Assembly: GCF_024519455.1 (NCBI RefSeq)
Contig: NZ_JALJRY010000013.1
Location: 1 to 64,000 of the forward strand
DNA from: Streptomyces sp. STR69
GTDB lineage: Bacteria; Actinomycetota; Actinomycetes; Streptomycetales; Streptomycetaceae
DNA: 64,000 bases
Reading direction: 5' to 3'
Position numbers and translations under genes: made by a program
Part shown: positions 27,144-34,877 of the stretch, in pieces
How positions within the stretch are numbered: position 1 is the first letter of the stretch
Layout of the letters: each line of letters opens with the position of its first letter
The notes under the pieces: model-generated
The model's database searches: none
Told to the model about the DNA's origin: nothing
The model's input: the letters and a program-made list of their open reading frames with translations, nothing else

Positions 27144-27154
27144 CTACTAAGTAG
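27144..27154. promoter_or_regulatory. A/T-rich palindrome upstream of the methyltransferase gene
   Basis: CTACTAAGTAG, a perfect palindrome with 5-bp arms, followed by a third half-site CAGTAG. It resembles BlaI/CopY-type operator half-sites. It lies about 37 bases upstream of the methyltransferase start. Confidence 0.4.
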
Positions 27155-28252
27155 AACAGTAGTTCACTCCACGTCGGTCGGCCATGTCCCCCGTTCCGCG
27201 AAGGCGCTCACTCTCTACGCGACAGCGGAAAGCAGCCGGGATCAGGGGCCGAGATCGTGTCGAGCAGTTCCCCGCCGCAGTTGGCTTCGACACGGAAGCG
27301 GCACGCGGGGGGCGGACATCCCCCACGAGGAGTGCGCCGTCCGGGTTCAATCAACGCAACGGCCGCTCGCTGCTGGAGTTCCCAGGGGAAGTGCCGCTTC
27401 GATCGACGCTCGACGAAACCTCACAGAACGCCTCCGCGCCCGAGCCGTGATCGACGCAGTGGAGACGACGGCCGTGCAGGGAGAAGTCCCTCCCCTTCAC
27501 GCCCGGTTGACGTGCCGCCAGCCGAAGAGGCGGGCCTGGCGCAGTTGTCCGCGCAGGCAACGGCACGCGGACGCGGGAGGACGGGCACGGGTCGTCCCCC
27601 TTGCCGAGGGGCCGAGGAGTGCGCGCACGGGCAGCGGTCCGTGGGGGCCACCTCACTGCCCCCCTGCCCGTGCACGCGGCCGGTGGTGCTCTTTCGCCGC
27701 AGACACCGCGCCGCTGCGTCGCCGGGGAGTTCCAGAGCCCAGGAATGACACAGCAGTGCGGTTCGATGGGGGCACGTCCCATCCCTCTTACGCCCGGAAA
27801 TACTAACTTGCTTAATTGATGCTCGCACCCCAAGCCGCCAATTCCCAGCCTCGGCCCACCGATCCGTTCGACACACAGCGGAGCAGGACGGGAGGCGGAG
27901 TTGCCGGATCAGACACAGCGGCGACCGAAGTTGATCCAGTTCACCGCCGACTGCATGAGCTCGTCAGGCACCGGGGACAGGGCACACATCCGCGGCTCCC
28001 GTCCCCGCCCGCTGCGGAGTCGGCTGACGTCGTTCCGCCGGCCGGGACGACGTCAGCCCTTCGGCCGATACCGTCGGCATCCTCGCCCGCGGGCTCCACG
28101 ATCCTCAACGAGGCAAGAGGCACTGTCGGACTTGCGGCGCTCCTCGTCCGGCAGGCTCCAGGCCAGCTCCACCGTTAAGTTCAGGCCGCCTGAGCCGCTC
28201 GACCCGAAGGAGTCAGGGCTCGCCGAATACAGCACCGAACACAAGGGCGGGA
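27155..28252. other. Gene-poor stretch upstream of csoR
   Basis: About 1.1 kb. Open frames on both strands are short and lack recognisable domains, and codon bias is inconsistent. The notable site is CTAACTTGCTTAA at 27803-27815, described separately. On the minus strand near 28100-28180 the frame LNLTVELAWSLPDEERRKSD reads like protein and could be a remnant, but I cannot name it. Confidence 0.35.
27803..27815. promoter_or_regulatory. CTAAxTTGCTTAx motif, copy 1
   Basis: CTAACTTGCTTAA, a near-match to the perfect inverted repeat CTAAG-TTG-CTTAG at 30491. It lies in an A/T-rich patch of otherwise GC-rich DNA. Confidence 0.35.
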
Positions 28253-28642
28253 TCACGTGCGCAGCAGTCGCGCGATGGCCCGCGAAGCTTCGGCGACCTT
28301 CTCCTCGGCCGTATCTCCTCCGGCCACCATGGCCTCGCGCACGCAGTGGTCCAAGTGCTTCTCGAGCAGTTGCATCGCCACTGCCTGCAAACCCTTGGTA
28401 GTGGCTGCCACCTGGGTGAGCACGTCGATGCAGTACCGATCCTCCTCCACCAGGCGCTGCAGTCCAAGTATCTGCCCCTCGATGCGGCGGAGGCGCTTGA
28501 GGACGACGTCCGTGTCGTCGCGGTAGCCCGGTGGCGCCTGCTCAACCTCGACATGTTCAAGTTGCCCAATACCCCCCGCGGGTATTACATATCGACGTCG
28601 GACAGAAGGCGAACGGACCTCTGCACAGCGGGCAGCCCGCAT
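28253..28642 (-). CDS. csoR: Copper-sensing repressor CsoR, start uncertain
   Basis: The conserved part (about 100 residues, from 28552 down) is a CsoR repressor: LKRLRRIEGQILGLQRLVEE, then RYCIDVLTQ and LLEKHLDHCVREA. These supply the Cys-His-Cys Cu(I) ligand set. It represses copper genes until copper binds. The expected start ATG at 28554-28552 is one base out of frame (ATGTC-GAGGTTGAGCAG); one added G would restore an N-terminus beginning MSEVEQAPPGY. In frame, the nearest ATG is at 28642, upstream of the CsoR box, which would put the operator inside the gene. So either a real or apparent single-base deletion exists, or a non-standard start is used. Confidence 0.75.
   Translation of the reverse strand: MRAARCAEVRSPSVRRRYVIPAGGIGQLEHVEVEQAPPGYRDDTDVVLKRLRRIEGQILGLQRLVEEDRYCIDVLTQVAATTKGLQAVAMQLLEKHLDHCVREAMVAGGDTAEEKVAEASRAIARLLRT
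28568..28586. promoter_or_regulatory. CsoR-type operator, site 3 (csoR promoter)
   Basis: AATACCC and GGGTATT are perfect 7-bp arms around CCCGC, 14 bases upstream of the expected csoR start at 28554. It suggests autoregulation. Confidence 0.75.
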
Positions 28643-28657
28643 ATCGCGGAGGTAGGA

Positions 28658-28812
28658 GGTCAAGACCGACAACCTGGTGGAGGTCGGCCGCTTCATCGAC
28701 GAGGGCGGCAACAACTTCCGGGGCGTCCAGACCTTCAACTCCTACGACAGGGAGTACGTGGCAGCCTCCGATCGAGACTTCGGGCTCTACATCATCGAGC
28801 ACACCGGTCACC
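28658..28812 (+). pseudogene. 3' remnant of an LVIVD-repeat beta-propeller protein
   Basis: The frame reads VKTDNLVEVGRFIDEGGNNF, then RGVQTFNSYDREYVAASDRD and FGLYIIEHTG. This looks like the C-terminal blade of secreted Streptomyces LVIVD-repeat proteins, which end in EYVAASDRDxGLYIF. There is no 5' part: upstream is the CsoR promoter region on the opposite strand. The frame then runs on through non-family residues to 29063, so the original stop is also gone. It is a leftover of a larger secreted protein gene. Confidence 0.5.
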
Positions 28813-29067
28813 GAGGCGGTCTGAGCACAGCGGGGTACCCAACAGCAAAGAGCACTCGGGGCCACGCCCCGCACCGGAACCTTGTACGCCCGTCACCCGA
28901 CGTCGACCGCGTCGGCTCCGGGCAGGCACCTGACATGACGAACCTCGCCTTGAGACACAGGCCGAGCACCTGCTGGAGGAGAATTCGGCAACCCCGCCGC
29001 GCACACCGATCGACAGGGACAGCCCGAACCAGTCGACGACAGCTGTCGGGCACCACATGGTGAAAGA

Positions 29068-29082
29068 TACCCTCCAGGGGTA
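29068..29082. promoter_or_regulatory. CsoR-type operator, site 4 (upstream of tlpA-ccdA remnants)
   Basis: TACCC-TCCAG-GGGTA, imperfect compared with the other three sites but in the correct place upstream of the thioredoxin/CcdA pair. Confidence 0.55.
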
Positions 29083-29184
29083 ATGGAGCAACGCCCGCCA
29101 CCATCGCCCGCCCGCGACTCAGGGCGGCGAGTTCGATCCGCTCCTCCCGCGGGACCCCGGATCCGATACACCGACACGGATTTC

Positions 29185-29197
29185 CTAATCTGCTTAG
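29185..29197. promoter_or_regulatory. CTAAxTTGCTTAx motif, copy 2
   Basis: CTAATCTGCTTAG, upstream of the TlpA-like remnant and about 100 bases past CsoR site 4. Confidence 0.4.
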
Positions 29198-29292
29198 AAG
29201 AATCCGCCAATCTGTCGGCGAAGAAGACAGCAGTGCCCCCCGCGGCCCCCCGCACCCAATCCGCCCTTGCAGCGCCACCGCCGGGCCTAGGT

Positions 29293-29922
29293 GCCAACCG
29301 CACACGGGCACGTCGCCGAACCCTGCGGCGGGCAGCGGGTCTGATCGCGCCAGCGAGCCTACTGGTGGCCGCGTGCGGAGAGGGCACGACCTCGGGCTCG
29401 CCGGACACGAGGAGGGTTGCCCGCTCCAGCACGCAGCAGTCCCTCACCCAGCACCCGGCATGCAGCCGACCCGCGGCGCCGACGCCCAGCGGAAAGACGA
29501 TCAACGGCGACCTGCTGGAACTGGCCGACCTGCGCGGCAAGGTGATCGTGCAGAATATGCGGGGCTCGTGGTGCGCGCCATGCCGGGCCGAGGCCCCGAC
29601 CCGAAGAAGGCATCCGACGACACACGTGACCTCGGCGTACGGTTCGTCGGCGTCGACACGCGCGACAACGACAGGGCGGCCAAGGCCTTCGAACGGACCT
29701 ACGGCATCACGTACCCCAGCTTCCGCGATCCCGACGGCAAGCTGCTCCTGGGCTTCAACGGCCGCATTTCACTGTCTGCCGTTCCCAGCACCGTGTTCAT
29801 CGACCGCGACGGACGCATCGCCGTCCGCATCATCGGCCCGACGACGGACACGACGCCGGCCGAGCTACGAAGGATCGCGCCGCGGAGAAGGCGAGGCGGA
29901 ACGACGGAGGTGCGGCCAAGTG
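29293..29922 (+). pseudogene. Frameshifted TlpA/ResA-like thioredoxin lipoprotein
   Basis: The first frame holds a lipoprotein signal (RRAAGLIAPASLLVAACG) and the thioredoxin active site SWCAPCRAEAP. Near 29595 the frame shifts by one and the rest of the thioredoxin fold continues as KKASDDTRDLGVRFVGVDTR, then AVPSTVFIDRDGRIAVRIIG. No in-frame start codon stands before the signal region; a GTG at 29291 is one base off. In life such proteins reduce exported cytochrome or copper-site thiols using electrons from CcdA, encoded next. Both a lost start and an internal frameshift indicate a pseudogene. Confidence 0.75.
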
Positions 29923-30444
29923 ATGCTCGCCGCCGCCGGCGAAACGGTCACTTCAGGCCCGCTCGCCCTCGCCCTCGCCCTCGCCCTCGTTCTGGCCTTC
30001 GCGGCCGGAGCCCTGTCCTTCTTCTCTCCCTGCCGCCTTCCCCTGGTTCCGGGCTACCTCTCGTACGTCGCCGGAATGTCCGGCGCGGGTGCCGCCGAGG
30101 CCAACAGGCGCACGGCGCGATGGCGGGTCCTGGCCCGCCGTCTTCTCTTCGTGGTCGGCTTCGCCGCCGTCTTCACCAGCTACGGCGCGCTCACCATCGT
30201 GCTCGGCCTGGTCTTCGCCGGACTGCTCGACGAGAAGGTGCCGTGGGCCGGGTTCAGCCGGCGACCCTCCTTCCGTCCCGGCGCGATGCACCGCTTCACC
30301 TGGGCACGACGCCACGCACGAGCTGTGATGCGCTTCGGCGGAGTGCTGCTGGTGACGGTGGGCGTCATGCAGGCGACCGGCTGGTGGGGAAAGCTGATCG
30401 CTCGGCTCCAGACACTGATCACCGGCTTTCAACTGCCGCTGTGA
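29923..30444 (+). pseudogene. CcdA-like membrane thiol transporter with internal deletions
   Basis: The 173-codon frame starts like CcdA/DsbD-type proteins (LALALVLAFAAGALSFFSPC, then RLPLVPGYLSYVAGMSG) and ends like them (RRHARAVMRFGGVLLVTVGV). The middle is missing: after FTSYGAL it jumps to IVLGLVFAGLL and then to the final helix. The second redox cysteine region (GWTPCIGP in the family) is gone, and the family has about 240-250 residues. Without the second cysteine it cannot shuttle electrons. It follows the broken TlpA gene directly, so the whole electron-relay pair is inactive here. Confidence 0.75.
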
Positions 30445-30490
30445 ACCGCGGGCCGCCCTGCTCAGGGGTGGCATCGACCCACAGGTTGAT

Positions 30491-30503
30491 CTAAGTTGCT
30501 TAG
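30491..30503. promoter_or_regulatory. CTAAG-TTG-CTTAG inverted repeat, copy 3
   Basis: Perfect 5-bp arms around TTG in an A/T-rich patch, about 57 bases upstream of the small membrane protein gene. Similar sequences stand at 27803 and 29185. Confidence 0.5.
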
Positions 30504-30559
30504 TAAAAGAGTCGTTTGGCGGGCCCACGCGCGACACTCCGCCCACCGGGAGGTCCCAC

Positions 30560-30763
30560 ATGCCTCAGTTCCTGTATCCGCTGCTGCTCCTGGCCTGCCC
30601 GCTCGGCGTGGGCCTGATGACCTGGCTGATGCTGCGCGGCGGCTCGCGCACCTCGCGGCGGGCGGGATCGTCCGCCACCCGGGCGGAACTGGACGAACTA
30701 CGCAAGAAGCTCGCCGAGCTGCGCGCCACCCGCGAGGACACCGGCCAACCGCTGCGGAACTGA
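30560..30763 (+). CDS. Small single-helix membrane protein of the copper island
   Basis: A 67-residue protein: one N-terminal membrane helix (FLYPLLLLACPLGVGLMTWL) followed by a charged, coiled-coil-like tail (RAELDELRKKLAELRATRED). A GGGAGGT ribosome-binding site precedes the ATG. Small proteins of this shape are common next to copper and CcdA genes in Streptomyces. The conserved Cys-Pro in the helix and the Met residues are suggestive, but the function is unknown. The perfect CTAAG-TTG-CTTAG repeat upstream gives it its own promoter. Confidence 0.6.
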   Translation: MPQFLYPLLLLACPLGVGLMTWLMLRGGSRTSRRAGSSATRAELDELRKKLAELRATREDTGQPLRN

Positions 30764-30840
30764 GAAGGCTTCCGCCTTCCGAACTTGATCACCTGGAGAC
30801 GGGGGCCTGCTCGATGAGGGCAGCAGACAGGAGGACGTCA

Positions 30841-31584
30841 GTGTTGAAGTCGGGGGTCAAGCGGCTCTTGGGACGTGCTGGATTCGACATCGTGCGCAGC
30901 GCCAACAACCTGGGGGGCGTCGACGACTTCATCCCGTTCGAGGCAACGATGCGGGCTGCGCGGGCGGCCGGCCTGTCGGTCGGTGACCACATCGACGAGG
31001 TCATGAATGGGACGCCAGGCGCCACCCAGTCCACCATCGATGAGCTACGCGCTCTCGGCGTCTTCGCTGCCAACCCGAACACGGTACTGGAGATCGGCCC
31101 CGGCTCCGGACGGTACCTGGAGAAGACTCTGAAGGAGTGTTCACCGGACCGCTACGAGATCTACGAGACGGCAGAGCCCTGGGCCGACTACCTGGTGGAC
31201 ACATTCAGCGTGGTCGCCCAACCGACCGCAGGATGCAGTCTGTCCCCGACACCCGACGGCAGCATCGACCTCGTTCAGGCCCACAAGGTCTTCAACACCG
31301 TGACCTTCCTCTGTGCCTCCCGCTACTTCTTCGAGATGGCACGCGTCACGCGACCCGGCGGCCGGATCGTCTTCGACGTGATGACGGAGACCTGCCTGAC
31401 CCCGGCCGCGGTAAGCGCCTGGGCGACGCAGGGCGGCGCGGGTCACGGCTCCTACCCAGCCGCCCTCCCTCGCCGGACATGCGTGGACCTCTTCGCGACC
31501 CTCGGCTGCAGCCTGGAGGCCAGCTTCCTGGCACCCATGGGCGTCGCGACTACGGAGGTGCTTGTCTTCACAAAGGAGGCCTGA
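30841..31584 (+). CDS. SAM-dependent methyltransferase-like protein
   Basis: A 247-residue protein with a Rossmann methyltransferase core: VLEIGPGSGRYLEKTL is motif I, DLVQAHKVFNTVTF the acidic middle region and MARVTRPGGRIVFDVMTE the post-core strand. The N-terminus (VKRLLGRAGFDIVRSANN) resembles FkbM-neighbour or sugar-methyltransferase leaders from glycan clusters. The GTG at 30841 follows AGGAGG with a good spacing. The frame is open far upstream, but that part is not protein-like. The substrate is unknown, possibly a glycan or lipid. It stands alone between the copper island and the transposon relics. Confidence 0.65.
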   Translation: MLKSGVKRLLGRAGFDIVRSANNLGGVDDFIPFEATMRAARAAGLSVGDHIDEVMNGTPGATQSTIDELRALGVFAANPNTVLEIGPGSGRYLEKTLKECSPDRYEIYETAEPWADYLVDTFSVVAQPTAGCSLSPTPDGSIDLVQAHKVFNTVTFLCASRYFFEMARVTRPGGRIVFDVMTETCLTPAAVSAWATQGGAGHGSYPAALPRRTCVDLFATLGCSLEASFLAPMGVATTEVLVFTKEA

Positions 31585-31758
31585 CTCTTGAGCCGGAGAC
31601 CGACAGCCCGATGGCCGCGACGGCGGTGCTAGGCACCGTGCTCTTCGCCGCAGTGCTCTACGACAGCCGACCCCTGCTCACTGCACGCCAGACCCTCCGA
31701 CCCGGGTGAGTAATTGTCAAGATGTATGGATGAGCAAGCTCGGGCAGGGCTTGACTCG

Positions 31759-32274
31759 TTAGTCAGCCGTGAGGTTGCTCGATTCCTCCCCGCGATACGG
31801 TATCCATCGGTATCCGGGCCGGAACACTTCGTAGTCGGCGCTCAGGCCAAGTTCCGCATGCAGCTTTTCGCTGAGCACGAGCCCGTGGATGCTGCCGTCG
31901 TTCAGTTCATCTGACCACTCGTCACTGAGCTCAGCAGGGTCCAGGAGTGATTCCGGATCCCAGCCGACCTTGGCGGCGACATATCCGTGGAACTGCGCGA
32001 GCAGCTCGTAGAGTTGGTTTCCCAGTTCGGTCAGCTCTGCTGCGGTGAGCTGGAATCTGGGGAGGCTGCCGTCCAGGCCACAGTGCCAGCTGACGGCCGT
32101 GGGCAGGATCGAGAGCTCGATGTATGAGCCCGCCTTTGCCAGCATCGGCCGATGGAGAGGGATGCGGTGGGTGCCCGCGCGAAGCACCCGTGGCTTGGGG
32201 TCGATGCGAGCGGCAACCTGTGCCGCCTCGGCGTCGTCGCCGAAGTTCACCACGAGTTCGAAACAGATCGCCAC
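31759..32274 (-). CDS. Hypothetical cytoplasmic protein, 171 residues
   Basis: I do not recognise the family. The protein starts VAICFELVVNFGDDAEAAQV, and has a middle region with alternating strands (KAGSYIELSILPTAVSWHCG) and an acidic C-terminus (SDEWSDELNDGSIHGLVLSE). The GTG at 32274 with AGAAGAA upstream is preferred, because the longer frame extends into IS256 remnant DNA on the other side. Size and acidity are reminiscent of immunity-type or SMI1-like proteins, but this is only an impression. It is directly flanked by mobile-element debris. Confidence 0.5.
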   Translation of the reverse strand: MAICFELVVNFGDDAEAAQVAARIDPKPRVLRAGTHRIPLHRPMLAKAGSYIELSILPTAVSWHCGLDGSLPRFQLTAAELTELGNQLYELLAQFHGYVAAKVGWDPESLLDPAELSDEWSDELNDGSIHGLVLSEKLHAELGLSADYEVFRPGYRWIPYRGEESSNLTAD

Positions 32275-32303
32275 GGTTCTTCTGCCTCCCCAGCCCCACG
32301 ACC

Positions 32304-32650
32304 TCACGCAGCCCGTGTTTCGGTACGTTCGACGAGGATCCCATTCTCGAACCTGGCGCCTGCACGGACCAGGGCGACGAGGTGGGCTCCGGTGACCGCG
32401 CGCCAGCGGGCCTGGGCGAACTCGACGTTGAACACCATCGCGAGGGCTGCGGCCGGTCTGCCGGCGCCGCGGGTGACCTTGGTGCGGAGTTTGACGGTGG
32501 AGAAGGTCGACTCGATCAGGTTCGTTGTCCGCAGGTGGATCCAGTGCTCGGCTGGGAAGTCGTAGAAGGCCAGCAGTTCGTCCTGGTCGTCGGTGATCTT
32601 CGAGACGGCTTTGGGCCACTTGGCGCCATAGGCCCTAGCGAACGCTTTGA
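32304..32650 (-). pseudogene. IS256-family transposase, C-terminal fragment
   Basis: The minus frame reads AFARAYGAKWPKAVSKITDD, then YDFPAEHWIHLRTTNLIEST and FSTVKLRTKVTRGAG, a near-canonical C-terminus of Mutator/IS256 transposases with the third acidic residue in NLIEST. The N-terminal two thirds are missing. At about 32650 the sequence switches abruptly to an integrase fragment on the opposite strand. Confidence 0.85.
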
Positions 32651-33321
32651 TCTGTCCACGTACTCTCCGATGTGGCAAGGGCAAGGGCAAGGCCGTCGGC
32701 CTGAGTAGTCATACCCACCGCTTCCGTCACACCAAGCTGACCCGGCTCGCCGAACTCGGCCTGCCCGTCCACGTGTTCATGCGCTACGCCGGGCACGCCA
32801 CCCCGTCGATGTCGATGCACTACGTCGCGGCCCGCCAGGAACACGCCGAGCAGGCGTTCCTGGCCACCGCCAAACTCAGGGCCGACGGCACCCACGTCGT
32901 CTTCTCCCGCAACGACCACGACAGCCTCCACCTGTTCAACCGTGCCGACCGGTTCCTGCCCCACGGCTGGTGCATGCTGCCGCCGATGCAGTCCTGTGAG
33001 AAAGGAAACGTCTGCCTGACCTGCTCAGTCTTCGTGACCGACTCCTCCCACGAGGCGGCGCTGGAACGGCAGTTGACCGAGACCACCGCACTGATCGACC
33101 GCTCCACCACCGCCTTTCAGGAACGACACGGCCGCCCGATGACCGAAGACAACGTCTGGCTCCTGCAGCGGCGAGCCGAGCACGCCGCTCTCGAGAAGCT
33201 GCTGGACACCATCGGCTCACAGCCTGGCCGGGCGGTCCAGGGCGCCGGCTGCGGCACCGCCCCCGCCGGCCCCGTCCCGATCAGTCTCGATCTCGACCGT
33301 CACCGAAGGACTCGGCCATGA
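32647..33321 (+). pseudogene. Tyrosine recombinase, C-terminal part (Tn554 TnpA/B-like)
   Basis: The frame carries the end of a phage-integrase fold: HTHRFRHTKLTRLAELGLPV (HxxR box), then FMRYAGHATPSMSMHYV (GH and the catalytic Tyr). It continues with a long Cys-containing tail (MQSCEKGNVCLTCSVF) as in Tn554-type transposases. The N-terminal half is absent, replaced by the IS256 remnant at 32650, so the gene is 5'-truncated. Its stop overlaps the start of the next gene (ATGA), as in intact Tn554-like operons. Confidence 0.8.
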
Positions 33322-33752
33322 CCGACGCCCGCACCAAACGCACCCAGACCCTCACCGCCGCCGCGAAGGCGAAGTCGCAAGCCAAGACGAAGGCCGCCGA
33401 GCAGGCGATCCGCGCGCTCATCAAGCGCGGCGAACCGATCACCTTCCAAGGTGTTCAGCGCGAGGCAGGCGTCTCGCATGCCTTCCTCTATAACCACCCC
33501 GACCTGCGAGGACGCATTGAACGCCTGCGGTCCCAAGCCCGCACTGTTCCTGCACCGGCCGCCCCCGCCGACGCGGAAAGCACCCTCGTTCTCGCTCTGC
33601 CCAGCCAGATCACGCGCCTGAAGCAGCAGCACAGAGAAGAAGTACAGGCCCTGCGGGACGCGCTGGAGCAGGCCCATGGCGAGAACCTCGACCTACGACG
33701 TGAACTCGCCCGCCGCGGCCTGCCACAGGCGGCCATCGCCGAAACGAAGTAG
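33318..33752 (+). CDS. DUF6262/TnpC-like accessory protein of a Tn554-type element
   Basis: A 144-residue protein. The N-terminus is basic with a helix-turn-helix-like stretch (ITFQGVQREAGVSHAFLYNH) followed by a coiled coil (TRLKQQHREEVQALRDALEQ). This matches the small third protein of Tn554-like transposons, which modulates transposition. It overlaps the integrase fragment by four bases and appears intact. Since the integrase is truncated, it is probably no longer useful. Confidence 0.75.
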   Translation: MTDARTKRTQTLTAAAKAKSQAKTKAAEQAIRALIKRGEPITFQGVQREAGVSHAFLYNHPDLRGRIERLRSQARTVPAPAAPADAESTLVLALPSQITRLKQQHREEVQALRDALEQAHGENLDLRRELARRGLPQAAIAETK

Positions 33753-33767
33753 CGGCCGGTCAGCACC

Positions 33768-34559
33768 GTGCCGCAGGATCAACCTCGTGGAGACAGTGGT
33801 GCAGTGGGTTCGCACGTCTTGGACCAAACAATCCCGCGGCGGGCTCGAAGCCGCGCGTCGGAACGCGACCCCGACGGCCTTTCCGTTGCCGCTCGGCTCG
33901 CCGCCCTTCATGCACGAGGTTCTGCGATCAAGGCCAGAACCCAGGCGATCAACCAGCTCATCGGCCTACGGGTAACCGCTCCCGAACCTCTGCGTGCATC
34001 GCTCACGGGGCTCACCCGTACTGCCCTGTTCAACTGCTGTCTCCGGCTGCGGCCGGCAGCTGATCTCACCTCTCCCATCGACGCCGCCCGCTATGCACTG
34101 CGGCAACTGGCACGCCGCATCCGCATGTTCACCGAGGAGATCGACGAGGTCACCGAACGCCTGGCAAGGCTCACCACGTCCGCCGGGCCTGAGCTCGTCG
34201 CACTGTTTGGCGTGGGCACCGAGACCGCCGGTCAGCTCTTGGTCACGGCCGGCGACAACCCCGAACGCCTGCGCACAGAGGCCGCGTTCGCCGCTCTGTG
34301 CGGCGCCGCTCCAGTTCCGGCTTCCTCCGGACGCACGGACGGGCACCGACTCAGCCGAGGCGGGGACCGTCAGGCCAACCGTGCCCTCCACATGATCGCG
34401 GTGGTCCGGATGCGTTATTGCCCCCGCACGCGCGCCTACGTTGCACGCCGCACCCAACAGGGACTGACCAAGAAGGACATCATCCGTTGCCTCAAGCGCT
34501 TCATCGCCCGCGAGGTTTACCACGCCCTCACTCGCACACACCCCGGCAGCACTACCTAA
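33768..34559 (+). pseudogene. IS110-family transposase, C-terminal part
   Basis: The frame carries the Transposase_20 region of IS110/IS1111 enzymes: LVALFGVGTETAGQLLVTAG, then FAALCGAAPVPASSGRTDGH and RLSRGGDRQANRALHMIAVV. The N-terminal RuvC-like DEDD domain is missing; the first 40 codons are not family-like. The true sequence seems to begin near 33900 (AALHARGSAIKARTQAINQL). It abuts the DUF6262 gene without spacing, another recombination junction. Confidence 0.8.
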
Positions 34560-34581
34560 GCGACTTGACTTCTATAGGAGC

Positions 34582-34728
34582 ATCAAGGGCTATCAGGGTG
34601 CCGGAGGCACGGTCCGTGTTCCCTACCGAGGCCGGTGGGAGACGCTCTCCACAGGTCAGCAGGCAGTCAACCGGTCCCACGCGAGGATTCGTGCCCTCGT
34701 CGAGCAAGCCGTCGCCACCCTCAAGTAG
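34582..34728 (+). pseudogene. IS5-type DDE transposase, short C-terminal remnant
   Basis: The frame reads IKGYQGAGGTVRVPYRGRWE, then AVNRSHARIRALVEQAVATL and K, followed by a stop. This matches the last part of Streptomyces IS5-like (DDE_Tnp_4) transposases, where AxKGYxGAGG carries the second acidic region and RALVEQAVATLKSW the third. Only about 48 codons remain. Confidence 0.65.
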
Positions 34729-34877
34729 CTCACTACGTCCATGCCTCGATTCCGGTCCTCAACTCCCGGCAACTGCAATATGGATTGGGCACTGCGGGGC
34801 AAAATGGTTGTACTCCCCGACTTGATGTCCGGGACAAGCATCCACCGATGTGGTGCCTGCGTTGATCTTCGTACGAT

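Noticed and set aside
27155..28252. Open frames of 60-160 codons on both strands
   Set aside because: No domain, poor starts and mixed codon bias; described only as a gap.
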